Below, piece by piece: positions 22,270-34,713 of a stretch of 64,000 nucleotides of DNA. Source of the DNA: Cycas panzhihuaensis (Eukaryota; Cycadophyta). The DNA lies in contig CM041465.1 in the NCBI GenBank assembly GCA_023213395.1, positions 89,287,741 through 89,351,740 on the forward strand. Reading direction: 5' to 3'. The position numbers and the translations under genes are program-made. The notes beneath the pieces are model-generated. The model saw only the letters and a program-made list of their open reading frames with translations. It searched no databases and had not been told where the DNA came from. The first letter of the stretch is position 1. Every line of letters starts with the position of its first letter.

Positions 22270-25200
22270 GGTATGGATGATGATGTCTTGGTCGCTTGTA
22301 ATGTTTCTCATTATCACTATGACTAGTTATCAGATTCAGGTGCTTCACACCACATGTGTCCACACAAGAGTTGGTTCTCATCATACCAACCTCTTGATGG
22401 TGGTGATGTGCTTATGGGAAATGAAGTTTCTTGTAAGACAATGGGCATTGGTAGCATCCGAATTAAGATGTTTGATGGGGTAGTTGGAACATTAATTGAG
22501 GTTAGACATGTACCTGATTTAAAAAAGAATCCAATTTCCTTGGGTGAACTAGATTTGGGTGGTTTTAAGCATATAGGTCATGAAAGAGTCCTAAAGGTGT
22601 CAAAGGGAACTTTGGTTGTTATGAAAGCCTTAAAGAAAGGAAATATTTACATTTTAGTGGGAAGTACAGATGTCAGCCAAGCAACTACAACATCAAAGAC
22701 TGCAGAAGATCTAGCTCAGTTATGGCATCAGAGACTTGGGCACATGAGTGAGAAAGGACTTAAGGTGCTGATAAACCATAAGTTGCTTCCTAACTTGTAG
22801 CTTTTAGATTTGGCTTTCTGTAAACATTATATTTTTGGAAAGCAGTGTAGACTCAGGTTTAAAGTAGGGAGTCACACTAGTAAAGGCATTCTAGATTATA
22901 TACATTCAGATGTATGGGGACTAGCCCCTAAAATATCTTGTGGAGGATCATTGTATTATGTCATATTTATAGATGATTACTCTAGGAAGGTATGGATATA
23001 TTTTTTGAAAAAGAAATCTGAAGTTTTCAGTGTGTTTAAGCAGTTTGAGGCTTTAGTTGAGAATAGTACTGGCAAGATAATCAAATATTTAAGAACTGAT
23101 AATGGAGTTAAGTTCAACTCCTTGGAGTTTGAGAACTATTGTAGAGAAGTTGGGATCAAAAGACACAAGACCACTAGCTATACTCCACAACAAAATGGCA
23201 TTGTTGAGTGCATGAATATGACACTCTTGGAAAGAGCAAGAAGCATACTAAGTGATGCAGGAGTGGAGCAGGGCTTATGGGTAGAAGTTATTCAAACAAC
23301 ATGCTATCTGGTAAACAGGTCACCATCACTTGTAATAGATTGAAATATTCCTAAAGAGGTATAGACTGGACATCCATGTGATTATTCAAATTTAAAAGTT
23401 TTTGGTTGTGATGCTTATGCCTAGACTGACAAAAGTAAACGTTCAAAGTTAGACCCAAAATCGAAGAGATATATCTTTGTTGGTTATGGTGATAAGGATG
23501 GTGTAAAGGGATACAGGTTGTGGGATCCTACTGCCCACAAAATCACCATTAATAGAGATGTCATATTTGACGAATCTCCCCTTGTAAAATCAGATAGTAT
23601 AGAAGTTAAAATGAAATAGGAGCAATAAGCTGAACATCAACAAGTCAAGTTTGAAATGCAGTCATCTATAGAATCAGAAGAGCATGAAGATCTTTCTGAA
23701 GATGAGTCAATAACAGATTCATAAGAGTATGTGGACACTCCTCTACTAATAGTTAGATGATCTACATGAGTTAGTCATCCACCTGATAAGTACAACCCTT
23801 CTATTTCTATTGTTTTGGTTTCTAATGATGGTGAGCCCACATGGTATCAGGAAACTATAGATGATATCTATGGAGAGAAGTGGAAAAAGGCTATGCAGGA
23901 AGAGATGGATGCTTTGAAGAAAAATAATTCATGGGACTTGGTAGAACTTCCACATGGCAGGAAGACTGTTGGTTGCAGGTGGGTTTTCATAAAGAAAATA
24001 GATGTTGATGGAAAGGTTAATAAATACAGGGTAAGACTGGTGGCTAAAGGTTTTACATAGAAAGTAAGTATTAACTTTCATAAGATCTTTTCACCAGTTG
24101 TCAAACTTGTTTCAATTCAAGTTTTGTTAGCATTGGTAGCTTCTCTTGATTTGGAGTTGGAGTAGTTGGATATAAAAATAACTTTTCTACATGGAGATTT
24201 AGATGAGGAGATCTATATGGATCAACCAGAAGGGTTTATACAAGATGGTAAGAAAAGACTTATTTGCAGGCTCATGATATCATTGTATGGCCTGAAGCAA
24301 TCACCCAGGCAGTGGTATAAGAAGTTTGATGCATTCATGGAGAGCTAAAATTTTAAAAGAAGTGAGTATGATCATTGTGTTTACTTTAAATTTATGGATA
24401 ATGGCTTATTCATTATCTTGGTATTATATATTGATGACATACTGGTTGCAAGCAAGAGCATGGAAGAAATCAATAAGCTAAAGGCTCAATTAGCTAGGAT
24501 TTTTGATATGAAGGATCTAGGAGCTGTAAAACAAATCTTAGGCATGGAGATACACAGAGACAAGAAAAATGGTAAGCTATGGTTATCACAGTAGAAATAT
24601 GTGGAGAAGGTGCTAACCAGGTTTGGTATGGAAAATGTGAAACCAGTGAATATCCCATTGGCTTCCTATTTCAAGCTTTCTTCAAATATGAGTTTTAGTA
24701 GTGAAAAAGAAAAGGCTTATATGTCTCGTGTGCTTTATGCCAGTGCAATAGGAAGTTTGATGTATGCCATGGTATGTACAAGACTTAATATTTCATATGC
24801 AATAAGTGTAGTGAGGAGGTTTATGGCAAATCTAGGAAAGGAACATTGGGTTATAGTGAAATGGGTGCTTCGATATTTAAGAGGCACGAGTAACTACTAC
24901 ATCATCTTTAGAGGTACAGGTAACCAGGTTTGTGGATATGTCAATTCAGACTTTGCAAGAGATTTAGACAAAAGAATGTCTACTTTAGGTTGTGTTTTTA
25001 CTCTTGCAAATGGTCTAGTTAGTTGGATATCCAAATTATAGAGCACAATTGTACTGTCAACCATGGAAGCTAAATATGTTATTGTAACATATGCTTGTAA
25101 AGAAGTAATCTTGTTACAAGGTCTTTTGATTGAGCTTAGAAAGAGACAGGAAAATGTAAAGGTATTTTGCGATAGTCAAAGTGCCATTTACTTAGCCAAG

Positions 25201-25392
25201 AATCCAGCTTATCATAGTAAAACAAAGCATATTGCTCTGAAGTACCATTTTATTAGATAAGTTGTGGAAGCGAGTGGAGTGGCACTTGAGAAGATTCACA
25301 CCAATCAGAATTTTGCTGATATATTCACAAAACCAATACCATTAGAGAAGTTCAAATGGTGTTTGACTTCTCTTAGCCTGCAGAAAAGATGA
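22270..25392 (+). pseudogene. pol: Copia-3 pol: protease, integrase, RT, RNase H
   Basis: One frame throughout, ending SLSLQKR then TGA at 25390-25392. Protease: SDSGASHHMCPHKSWF near 22330, with the preceding Trp now TAG. Integrase: HQRLGHMSEKGL zinc region, then YIHSDVWG, LRTDNGVKF and QQNGIVECMN, so D, D and E are all present (22900-23215). RT from about 23875: CRWVFIKKIDVDGKVNKYRV, FLHGDLDEEIYMDQPEGF, LYGLKQSPRQWYKKF, and YIDDIL at about 24427-24444 with both Asp intact. RNase H: MEAKYVIVTYACKE, FCDSQSAIYLAKNPAYHSKT, FADIFTKP-like end. About fifteen internal stops, nearly all TAG or TAA where CAG, CAA or TGG is expected. Dead, but the most complete catalytic set in the window. Confidence 0.93.
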
Positions 25393-25428
25393 TGAAGGGT
25401 CCAGGAAAGGTATCCGGTAAATTATTGT

Positions 25429-25440
25429 CAAGGTGGAGAT
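25429..25440 (+). promoter_or_regulatory. Polypurine tract of Copia-3
   Basis: CAAGGTGGAGAT lies directly before the 3' LTR. It matches the AAG.GGGAGAT class of copia polypurine tracts. Confidence 0.82.
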
Positions 25441-26081
25441 TATTGGATATTATGACATCAATATTTTAGGGTTAAAATTTTAGTGTGTTTTCAGCATGGT
25501 TTCCTCCCTTAATCTTTCTTGGGGGGTTCCAAGGGGGGTGGGAGCCCCCCTTGGCCGAGGGGTCTGGGGTGTGGAACACCCCCCGCTAAGAGGGAGTTCA
25601 GGGGCGATAGCCCCGACTCGAAAAATTAGCCCTATAAACCTTATTAAATTATAAAGAGAATCAGGGTCATTTGATACAAATACCCTAGATTCTATGGCTG
25701 ATATTTATGCCTTAGATGTCCCTCTCATGTATCCTGTTTTAAGGCTTTCATATGATGTTGTATGTAATATCATGTACTATGATGAGGGCGACAGTTGGTT
25801 GTTGTTCCTGAGAGCACTCTACTACTGAGATGTACTATTTCTCCATTCTACATCAATAAAGATCAATACCTTTCTTGTGTGGATATTTCCCTAGCACGCT
25901 GCTAGGGTTTTAGCACGTTATATCGGGTGCATATATGATGTTTAGCTTGTATATTGATGTTATTGTATTATCTCTATTTTTAGAACTTGCATGTTAAATC
26001 TTAGTTTTGATTCTTATAACTAGTTGCAAAATAGTTCAGATCTTGTGGCGATTTAAAGTTTGGGACCTTGTATTCTCAACA
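25441..26081 (+). repeat. 3' LTR of Copia-3
   Basis: 641-bp LTR. The first dinucleotide has decayed from TG to TA; it ends ACA before the CCTTT target duplication. Includes the GC-rich block at 25498-25618. Confidence 0.9.
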
Positions 26082-26086
26082 CCTTT

Positions 26087-28619
26087 TTCTTGAATGTAAA
26101 CAAGTAAGACAAATGGTAAATAGAGAAACCTTAGCAAATGCTTCAAAACCCTAAAATGGGTTAACTTTCTCTTCTTATTTTAATCTCATATACAAGTGAT
26201 TCTGCCTAACTAAATAATAAATATGAAGAGCATATAAAATGGGATAATCTTATAAAATATTTAGCAGTATTTTTATTTCCCTACAAGCACATATCAATTT
26301 ATGGGAATGATAAATGAGAAGAGGAGAAGCTCTAAGACAATTTTTTATCCCACAACTTATAAGAAAATAAGTTGGAAAGAATCTCCACCACCTACCATGT
26401 TACTTACACAATAATATACATATATATTAAATATTTTGGAAGTAAGCAAAATGTAAATTTATAAATTAGTTTTAAAGCAAGCCCAATAGTAAAGCGAGCC
26501 TCATAAATTGTAGGACTGCCACCACTTTTAAGGACTCGTTGAACCCTTTAACATGAAATAAATAAAACAAATGAGGTCAAGTGAGGATGAAGTTAAATGA
26601 CAAAAATAAAAACTAGATGAAAAACTATAAACTAAAGGAAAGTGAGCATGAAAAAAGGAAGTGAATGGTGTTAGGGGGTATTGCTCTAATCTTAATATGG
26701 TGTAATAACTTGTGGCTCTTAGCTTTGGTTGAGATAATTTCCAATATGCAAGTGGTCCTAATTCCAAACTCAATTTATAAGCTAACAAACGACATTAATG
26801 ATGTGAATGGTTAAGAGTGATTTTTGATAATATTTTGATAGTATAATACTGGTAAAATTGGTCCCCCTAATTTTATGAAATAGGGGGCTATTTATAGATG
26901 AGGGTTGAGGAGTTTTTTGTGGTTTTTGGGCCCATGGTTTGTATGAAACAATGGGTTAAAAGCCCATGGATTTGACCATAAATTAATGCCAGAGCATTAA
27001 TTGGCTAGTGGTTTTGAAGAAAATCCATGGAAAGCCCATGGATTTGAGTGAATTCAATATAAAATTTGTGAAAATTTATATTAAATTCATGAAGAGACGT
27101 GATTTTTTTTTTTTTTTTTGTTGCAGGATGACAACATCCTGCAATGAAATTCATAGAGGTATGGTCCATCTCGCAATGAATTCCATAGTGGGATAGTTCA
27201 TACCATGATGAAATTCATTGTAGAATGATCCATACCATGATGAAATTTATTATGGTATAAAACTATCCCACCCTAACTATTATAGGAGTGTAATTTTCAT
27301 TATAGGATGGGCATCTTTAACAATGAGATTGCTACTTTTTATAGTAAGATAAGTAGATTTCATGATGGGATGGTCTAAAAAATATAGAGAAAATATGAAA
27401 ATTAAGAAAAAGAACATCTTCATAAGTAATAAAAGTAGTCAACAAGCAACAAAATAAAGGCTAGAAATGTTCTTAGGGCTATTCAAAGACTGTTTCATAA
27501 TTGATTAGACTTGAGTAAATAACTTATTTATGCCATTTACTAAAGTCAAAATCACTATTAGTTAAACTCATGTATCCATCATCAAAACAATGGGTAAATG
27601 TTAGTAATATATATATCATTGATAAAAATCAAATGAAAATAAAGTGACAAACATGTACCTCAACTTGCTTATGCTGATATGAATGTAAACTTCTTGGGTT
27701 GTAAGAAACACTTAGCCCCTTGGTAATAGAACCTTTTTAGAGCTATATTGCAATATTAATAACAAAACCCAATAAACTATTCATTTATCTCTTAAAGTGA
27801 CTAGGGAAGGTAATCTACCATAGTTTAGCCTCAGATGGTGTTTGGAGAATGTTGCCCCTAGTTTAACCTCATTGATCATGACTTTAGTGGTATGATAATT
27901 TTGACTTGTGTTGGAGCTATGCTAAGTAAGGTGAAGGCTAGCTCGAAAGACAACTCTCGATGATGAGCTCAGAACCTGTGACAAAGGTTAGTTAAACATA
28001 AAGGGGTCACATTAGTTTATTCTTATTAATGATTATTTTTAGAGTAATATTAAGTATGAGAGGGGTTTCCTTAGTATCTAAAAGGGAATATGATTAGAAG
28101 CTAAGGGTTGTTACTATAGTTTAACATCTTTACTAATTTCCCTTCAAAAGTGAGAGTTATTTGGCTCATCTTAGAGCTATGTTTTGGGTTCTTTTGGTTT
28201 TATAATTTTTTGGAGTTTATTATGTGTGTTTTTTCTAGTTTTAGATTTTTGTTACTTTTTAGAAATAAAATACTAGGGAGAAATGAAACGTGACTTGATT
28301 CCATTAGGGAAAAGATTATACTAGGGAAGATTATTTACATATTTATATATATTTACATGGTATTTTAGACTTGAGTTAAAGTATTACATAGTTTATCCTC
28401 TTTTTAGAGTGATATGACAAGATGAGAAGGTTGGCTTAGAAGTCATGTCTTACCAATAGGCTTCAAAGCCTTGGGGAAGAGGCTATTTTATAATAGTCTA
28501 CATTCAAGGATATATGTAACTAATTAATTAACTTTAGTATTTTTTTCATATGGAATGTGCTAGATTTTAATAGATGAGAATTGAGATAATAAGAACCTAG
28601 TTGAGTTGGTAAGGACATA
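26087..28619. other. Intergenic AT-rich DNA
   Basis: No coding region recognised. Contains a short poly-T run near 27103-27119 and an irregular repeat array at 27118-27400 related to 41640-41830. 26930-27050 repeats a CCCATGGATTTGA string twice. No promoter or gene structure could be supported. Confidence 0.4.
27118..27400. repeat. Irregular repeats with AATGAAATTCAT core
   Basis: Repeated near-palindromic units based on ATGATGAAATTCAT and variants, roughly every 35-45 bp, for example near 27145, 27180, 27205 and 27240. The same unit recurs at 41640-41830. The array may be a small satellite or the internal repeats of an unrecognised transposon. Confidence 0.55.
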
Positions 28620-28892
28620 TAATTAAGGACAACAAACTTGGTAGACCTATGTGAGCTAGTAGATAACTAACTGTGAATTATAGGTTAGTAAGACAAGGTT
28701 GGTATAAACTTTGAGTGTGTCAATTAGGGTCTCAATTATTATGATATACTCAACTATATTATTGGTTGGTATTGGGAGAAACACTCTAGCACAAGTTAAG
28801 ACACGACCTGTATGGTCTTGAATGATCCATATAATAGTAGAAGGACTAGAGTTCCCATGGCTTTCCTCATCGATATAAATGATTAATAACAT
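28620..28892 (-). pseudogene. RNase H (RVT_3-type) remnant
   Basis: The minus-strand frame from 28892 downward gives IYIDEESHGN, then WIIQDHTGRVLT, PTNNIVEYIIIIETL and LLTYNSQLVIY. This follows the order of plant RVT_3 RNase H domains: DG.S.GNPG, TNN.AEY and a D before SQL. Here the last Asp is Asn. Such domains occur in Ty3 Tat/Ogre-type elements and in some LINEs; the TNN.EY and SQLV strings fit the former better. No flanking RT was found, so the parent element is not settled. Confidence 0.55.
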
Positions 28893-29093
28893 GGGGGATA
28901 TAATGCTAGCTTAAAGATAACTTAATGAATATAGGAAATATTATAAAATTTAATCACAGGGACATACTTTAGGTTTGTAAAATGTTGATTACCAACCTAG
29001 TCAGTAATAGATCCCATAAGTAGCTCACTATCACTTTCATTGTAAGTTCCTAAAGTTATTAGTTTTATCCCTTTAATTATTAAATAAGTTTCA

Positions 29094-29578
29094 TATTAGA
29101 TATATTAAGCACTTTACAAGTGTTACATGGATATAGGAATTACACTTGAGCCCTTTTAGAGGGTTTGGGAGATCCAAGAAGGGCCCTGAACTAGGGGGAT
29201 TAGGGGCTAATAGCCCCCCATGTAGGGGTTTAAGTGCAAGAGCCTCTAGGAACAAATTTTGGGTGACTTATGGGGGTCTTTTTTGGCTAATGGTTCATGC
29301 CCATTATATTATAATACTTGGGGTGATATCTTATAAAATTATATCTATATATACTTCTGTAATGACACATGTAATGGAGTTAAATAAGAGGATGAGAAGA
29401 GAGTTAAGATTTTCTCTTTGGAATTCTTTAGTTATTGTTCAAATTAATAAAATGGTGTATGCTTAGAACTAAATCTCTAGTTGTTCCTTATTGATGTGCT
29501 TAGATTTTACTAGTTATTTATTTTTCATATTAATTTAAATTTTATTATTATATTATTCCTATTTGTTATTTCTCTTCA
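29094..29578 (+). repeat. 5' LTR of Copia-4
   Basis: 485-bp LTR ending CTTCA before the primer site. Shares start and end segments with 39604-39945. Contains a GC-rich G-run/C-run block at 29150-29255 that the 3' LTR lacks. Confidence 0.85.
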
Positions 29579-29580
29579 TT

Positions 29581-29592
29581 TAGTATCAGAGC
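29581..29592 (+). promoter_or_regulatory. Copia-4 primer binding site relic
   Basis: TAGTATCAGAGC follows the LTR after TT. It is one transition away from the iMet primer site TGGTATCAGAGC. Confidence 0.82.
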
Positions 29593-29663
29593 TTGGGATT
29601 TAGTTCTATAAAAATCCATTTGTTGAGTGGGAGATTTATCTAGTAAACTCATGTACGAAGATC

Positions 29664-30498
29664 ATGGCGAGTACTACAAAGATGGAGATTGAAAAATTTA
29701 ATGGCCAAAACATTGAGTTATAGAAGTTAAAGATAAAATATATATTTATTGAGAAGGATCTGTGGATCAGTATATTAGAAATAAAGAAGGTGAATATAGT
29801 TGATGAAGTTTAAAACAAGCTTGATATGAAGGCAATCAATTCCATAAAGTTATACCTTGCAGATATGGTATTATTGAATGTTTCATTAGAGTTTACAACC
29901 AAAGATCTATAGAATAAGTTAGGATCTTTATATCATAAAAAGTCCCTAGTTAATAAGTTATTTCTTCAAAAAAGGTTCTATTCACTTAAGATTAGTGATG
30001 GAGATATAATTACAGATCATTTCATTACATTTAATACTATGGTAAACTAGTTTATTTTAGTTAGGATAATAATATCTAAAGAATACAAGTGTATTTCTCT
30101 ATTATGTTCACTTCCTAATTCTTGGGACAACCTTATAATGGTGATAAGTAATATAACTATTACCACCTTAAAGTTTGAAAAGTTGTTACTACTTTGTTAT
30201 TAGAAGAGATAAGATGAAAATCTTCTAAGGATCATATAAAAGAGGCATTGATAGTGAGAGGTTATGCATGGAATTATGACTAATAAGGGCATAAGTATAA
30301 ATGATAAAAATTTAAAGGAAAATCCAAATCTCTAGGAAGAAATATATTAGTATGTTAGAGATGTGGGAAGATTAGTCATTTTAAGAGCTAGTGTAGAGCC
30401 AAGGTTGATAAGGGTAAGTCATTTGAAGCTACTTCTTCCATGGTAACAAATGGCTTCAATAAAGTTGATGGTGATGTTTATTTCTTACCTTAGGTAAG
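29664..30498 (+). pseudogene. gag: Copia-4 gag
   Basis: The ATG at 29664 gives MASTTKMEIEKFNGQNIEL, a standard copia gag start (a W is expected next; it is now TAG). Further motifs are KLYLADMVLLNVSLE, LVNKLFLQKRFYSLKI and LCSLPNSWDNLI, typical of the gag_2/UBN2 domain. A zinc knuckle near 30352-30395 reads C*RCGKISHFKS*C, a CX2CX4HX4C layout with stops at two positions. The end grades into protease. Confidence 0.8.
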
Positions 30499-31512
30499 AT
30501 GTCAAATGTTGAGTCTTGGTTAATTGACTCTAGTTGCTTGCTTTATGTTACTTCTCATAGCCTATGGTTTTATGAATATGAAAGTATTGATAGAGGTGAA
30601 GTGTTCCTTAGGGGTCATTACCCATATAAAGTCATAAGTTGCAGAAGAGTGAAGGTTCAATTTGGGGATGGAATGGTTAAAACTATCCCTAATGTAAGTC
30701 ATATCTCTGGTTTGGTTATAAGCCTATTATTTATGAATCAATTGGGTGATGTAGGAATTGAAGTAACTTCTAATAAAGATAGTTACAGAATAGTTTAAGG
30801 AGAGTTATAATTAATAAGAGGGGTTTAATTTGAAATATTATATAAGCTTGATGCTTACATAGTAAGAGCTAGTTATTGCAATCTCACTATTGTAAATGTA
30901 GTAGTAATGTAGGTAGGACTCAAGTATTGTTGACTAATAATACTATGTTATGGCATTAAAGATTAGGCTATATTAGAGAAAAGGGATTCTATAATTTACT
31001 CTCTAAAGATATAACTAGAGATATTTCTGGGATTGATAGTTCCTTTAATTCAATTTCTGTAAGCACTATGTTTATGGAAAATAAAACCCTATGAGTTTTC
31101 CATCTAACTTAAAGAGAGCAAAGGAGATTCTATAACTAGTATACAATGATGTTTTTAGACCTATTGATGTACCCTCTCTAGGTGGGTTTGCATATTTAAT
31201 TTTATTTATTAATAATTTCTCAAGATAGATATGGTTGTACTTTCTTAGGCAAAAATATGAGATTTTTAATAAATTCAAGGAAATTAAGGCCTTGTTCAAA
31301 AGTTAGAGTGATAGGAGGATCAAGGTATTGAGAATTGATAATAGATATAAGTTTTACTCAAATAAATTTGAGTAGTTCTATAAGCAATGTGGAATAACAA
31401 TGCAAAAGACAACTCCTTATATACCATAATAGAATGGAGTTACTAAAAGGATAAATAAGACCTTATTGGAGAGATTGAGGATCATGCTTAGTGTTTACAA
31501 TGGTCTGATTAT
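30499..31512 (+). pseudogene. pol: Copia-4 pol, 5' part: protease and integrase start
   Basis: Protease in the 30499-30798 frame: ESWLIDSSCLLYVTSHS (usual D-S-G-A changed to D-S-S-C), then VKVQFGDGM and PNVSHISGL. Integrase: a zinc-region relic near 30950 (HWRLG-type, with stops), a core with NNFSR*IWLYFLRQKYEIFNKF, LRIDNRYKFYSN and NGVTKRINKTLLERLRIMLS. It breaks at 31512 where the nested array begins and resumes at 37417. Confidence 0.82.
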
Positions 31513-31677
31513 TATAATAAATAAATATAGAGAAATAAAGAGAGAAAATAATAGACAAAAGATAAAGAATAAGATGAAGTTAAAATAATAGACAAAAGAT
31601 AAAGAATGAGATGAAGCTCCAAAGAATATTCATTAACATAAGATTACAAATACACAATGATCATCCCACTCATATAT

Positions 31678-31748
<71 letters not shown>

Positions 31749-31832
31749 CTATTAAGGCTATCCATATCTTAGACTTATGAATGTTGGATAAATTACAATA
31801 AGAGTAATATCATATGGTGGAGGATCATAACA
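31513..31832 (-). repeat. LTR1 of the gag-only array
   Basis: About 320 bp, including a (TA)n tract at 31689-31745 much longer than at the same place in LTR2 and LTR3, and a local duplication near 31540-31612. Followed on the plus strand by TGCCCTCCCCCCTAAAAT, the complement of a polypurine tract. Confidence 0.8.
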
Positions 31833-33359
31833 TGCCCTCCCCCCTAAAATGCTTTATCCTTGAAGCATCTTAATTTGATGATATATGTAACCACCTCCTA
31901 TTATTATTATCTAATTGATAGCTCTTACAAAGGTCATTAGAAAAGTTGCATATGGAATGGGGATCTATCTAATCCAAGTTAATTTTGATATACCTTGGAT
32001 GTCCTCTAATATATTTTGGATATCTGTCATATTGAAACCTTAAGCTTGAATGTTGTGCTTGCCTATTATTTGTAGTTGATGAGTGCCTTGCCTGATAAGT
32101 TTTATTATGTTAGGCCTCTTGATAATATAGATGCTGATATAGTTCCACTTTAGTTTATCTTTCAACCATTGGTGATGCCTTTTCTTCCTTGTCCTGGGGT
32201 ACAATTAGTGGTGTGGGGTGGCAAATAACTTTTGCTACTTACTCTTGATATTATTTTTCTTTCTCATCATCTTTCTTTTGTTATTGACTTTTTAAAATAG
32301 GAAGAATTTCTTGTCCCACATTTTGATTATACCTCTTAAGTATTTGATGAGCTTCTTATTTATTTTACTCAAGATTTTGCATCTCTTTCCACTAAGAAGC
32401 ATTGTATTTAATACAGATAGATAATTCTAGCCATAAAAATAAATTAAATGGACTAGCTCTAGAGTTATACCACTCCTTAAACTAAAGGTAAGCTTCTTCT
32501 TATAGATACAATAAAGATACTTTAGTCAACTTATTATTATTTATGCAGTTATCATCAAGAGATTTTAATTATGCCTCTATATTGTCAACCGAGTCATTTG
32601 TAGAAAGAATCCTATTTGTATTAAAGATGTGCGGTATGGGTCTTGTTATATCCATGATAATATAGATTCAAGAGAGATTATAGGCACCTATAGCCTATTA
32701 TCCTCTAATTTTGATACAAATATATATTAGATCTCAAGAGTAATAGTTTTGTGACCAAAGTCTGAATGGCCAAGAAAAGTACAATATGAAACCCTTAGAT
32801 TTACAAAATTTATTTTTGAAAAAAATATAGCTCAAAAATATATAAAATATGGACTAAGATAACAACCTTTAAAATATAATTCTAATGGTTTAGACAAAAT
32901 TGAATTAAGATATTTAGATCAAAAGTTATACCCCTTTTAAGAATTTCATTGTTAGGGTTTTTATAGACTACAATAGTACTTGCTGATAAAATACTAATAA
33001 CTTTCTACTCTAAACTTTGATTAGCCTTAAACTACTTCCATTAGAAAGTAAATAAAAAAATGCACAGAGTAAAAAAAAATTAAGGTCATTTGGATACCTG
33101 TACCTAAAGTTATGGCTCTTTGAAGTTGAGATAGTAGATCTATCATAGAAATATAATGATAAAAAAAGTAGGCCAAAATTAGTTCTATTGTAACTTTTAC
33201 ACTTTCACCCCAAAATCTATAGTGTGACCACTCAAAATTTATATAATGAGCCATGTCGTCTGAAATTCACCATTACTTTTAGAAATTTCAAAGTTTATTC
33301 TCTTAAATATGCTTTTAAACCATTAATGACACCTCCCAGATTGCCACTTTGATACCAAT
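31833..33359 (-). other. Internal region A of the gag-only element
   Basis: Runs from the polypurine tract (31833-31850) to the primer site (33344-33357; minus strand TGGTATCAAAGTGG). A gag-like frame starts at the ATG whose complement is 32653-32655 and runs down to about 32280: MDITRPIPHIFNTN, SVDNIEA*LKSLDD, KLTKVSLLYL and FKEWYNSRASPFN. It has stops at expected Gln or Trp codons. The pattern W.D..E.YL ... K...A.L.L.G.A..W matches Ty3-type gag. The rest is non-coding. Confidence 0.65.
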
Positions 33360-33609
33360 TGTAATAAACCTATTCTTGTAATTAATAAACATAGAGAAAT
33401 AAAGAGAGAAAATGATAGACAAAAGATAAAGAATAAGATGAAGTTCTAATGAACATTAATTAATATAAGATTACAAATACATAATGATTATCTCACTTAC
33501 ACGTTGTGTATATATATATATGGAGCTATTAAGGCTACCCATCTCTTAGACTTATGTATATGGGATAAATTACAATAAGAGTAATATCATATAGTGGAGG
33601 ATCATAACA
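33360..33609 (-). repeat. LTR2 of the gag-only array
   Basis: 250 bp, TGTAATAAAC...CATAACA on the plus strand. The best preserved of the three: intact TG/CA ends, primer site on the left and polypurine tract complement (33610-33622) on the right. Confidence 0.85.
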
Positions 33610-34713
33610 TGCCTCCCTAAAATACTTCACCCTCAAAGCATCCCGATTTAATGATACATGTGACCACCTTCTATTATTATTATCTAATCAATAGCTCTTG
33701 CAAAGGTCGTTAGAAAAGTTGTGCATGGAATATGGATCTATCCATCCCAAGTTGATTATGATACACCCTAGATATCCTCTGATATACTCTAGATATTTGT
33801 AATGTTAAAACCTTAAGCTCGAATGTTGTACTTACCTAGTATTTATTACTAATGAATGCCTTACCTAATAAGTTTGATTACATTAGGCCTCTTGATAATA
33901 TGGATGTTGATATGGTTCCACTTTAGTTCATCTTTCAACTATTGGTGATGTCTTTTCTTCCTTATTCTTAGGTGTAGTTGGTGATGTGGGGTGGTAAACA
34001 AATTCTGTTACTTGCTCTTGACATTCCTTTTCTTTCTCATCATCTTTCTTTTGTTCTTGACTTTATGGAGTGGGGAGAATTCCTTGTCCCAATTTTTAAT
34101 TGTACCTCTCAAGTATTTGATGAGCTTCTTATTTTTCTTTCTCAAGGTTTTACATCTCTTTCTACTAAGAATGATTGTATTTAATATGGATAGATAATTA
34201 TAGCCATAAAAATGAATTGAATAGACTAGCTCTAGAGCTATACCATTTTTAAAACCAAAGGTAAGTCTCTCCTTATAGATATAATGAGGCTACTTTATTC
34301 AACTCATTATTGTTCATGTAGTCATCATCAAGTGATTTTAAATATGTCTCTATATTGTCAACCCAGTTATTTGCAAAAAGAGTCTCATTTACATTAAAGA
34401 TGCATGGCATGGGCTTTGTTGTATCCATGATAATATAGATGTAAGAGAGATTAGGGGTGTCTATAGCCTGTTATCCCTTAATTTGGATATAAAAATATAT
34501 ATTAGGCCTCAAGAGCAATGGTTTTGTAACCAAAGTTTGAATGACCAAGAAAAGTACAATATGAAATCTTTAAATTCGAAAAAAATTATCTTTGAAAATA
34601 TATAACTAAAAAAAATATAAAATATGGATTAAAATGATAGCATTTGAAATACAATTCTAATGGTTTAGATGAAATTAAATTTTGATATATTGATCAAAAG
34701 TTATACCTCTTTT

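Larger units (their letters stand above)
21293..26081 (+). mobile_element. Copia-3, Ty1/copia element with 5' internal deletion
   Basis: A 4.8-kb plus-strand element bounded by perfect CCTTT target duplications at 21288-21292 and 26082-26086. LTRs are 21293-about 21928 and 25441-26081. The last bases of the 5' LTR, the primer site, the leader and the N-terminal gag are missing. LTR sequence joins directly at 21928/21929 to the middle of gag, in frame with the rest of the polyprotein. From there to the terminal stop at 25390-25392 the coding frame never shifts; it is broken only by nonsense codons. The catalytic motifs of protease, integrase and RT are all still readable. Confidence 0.9.
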
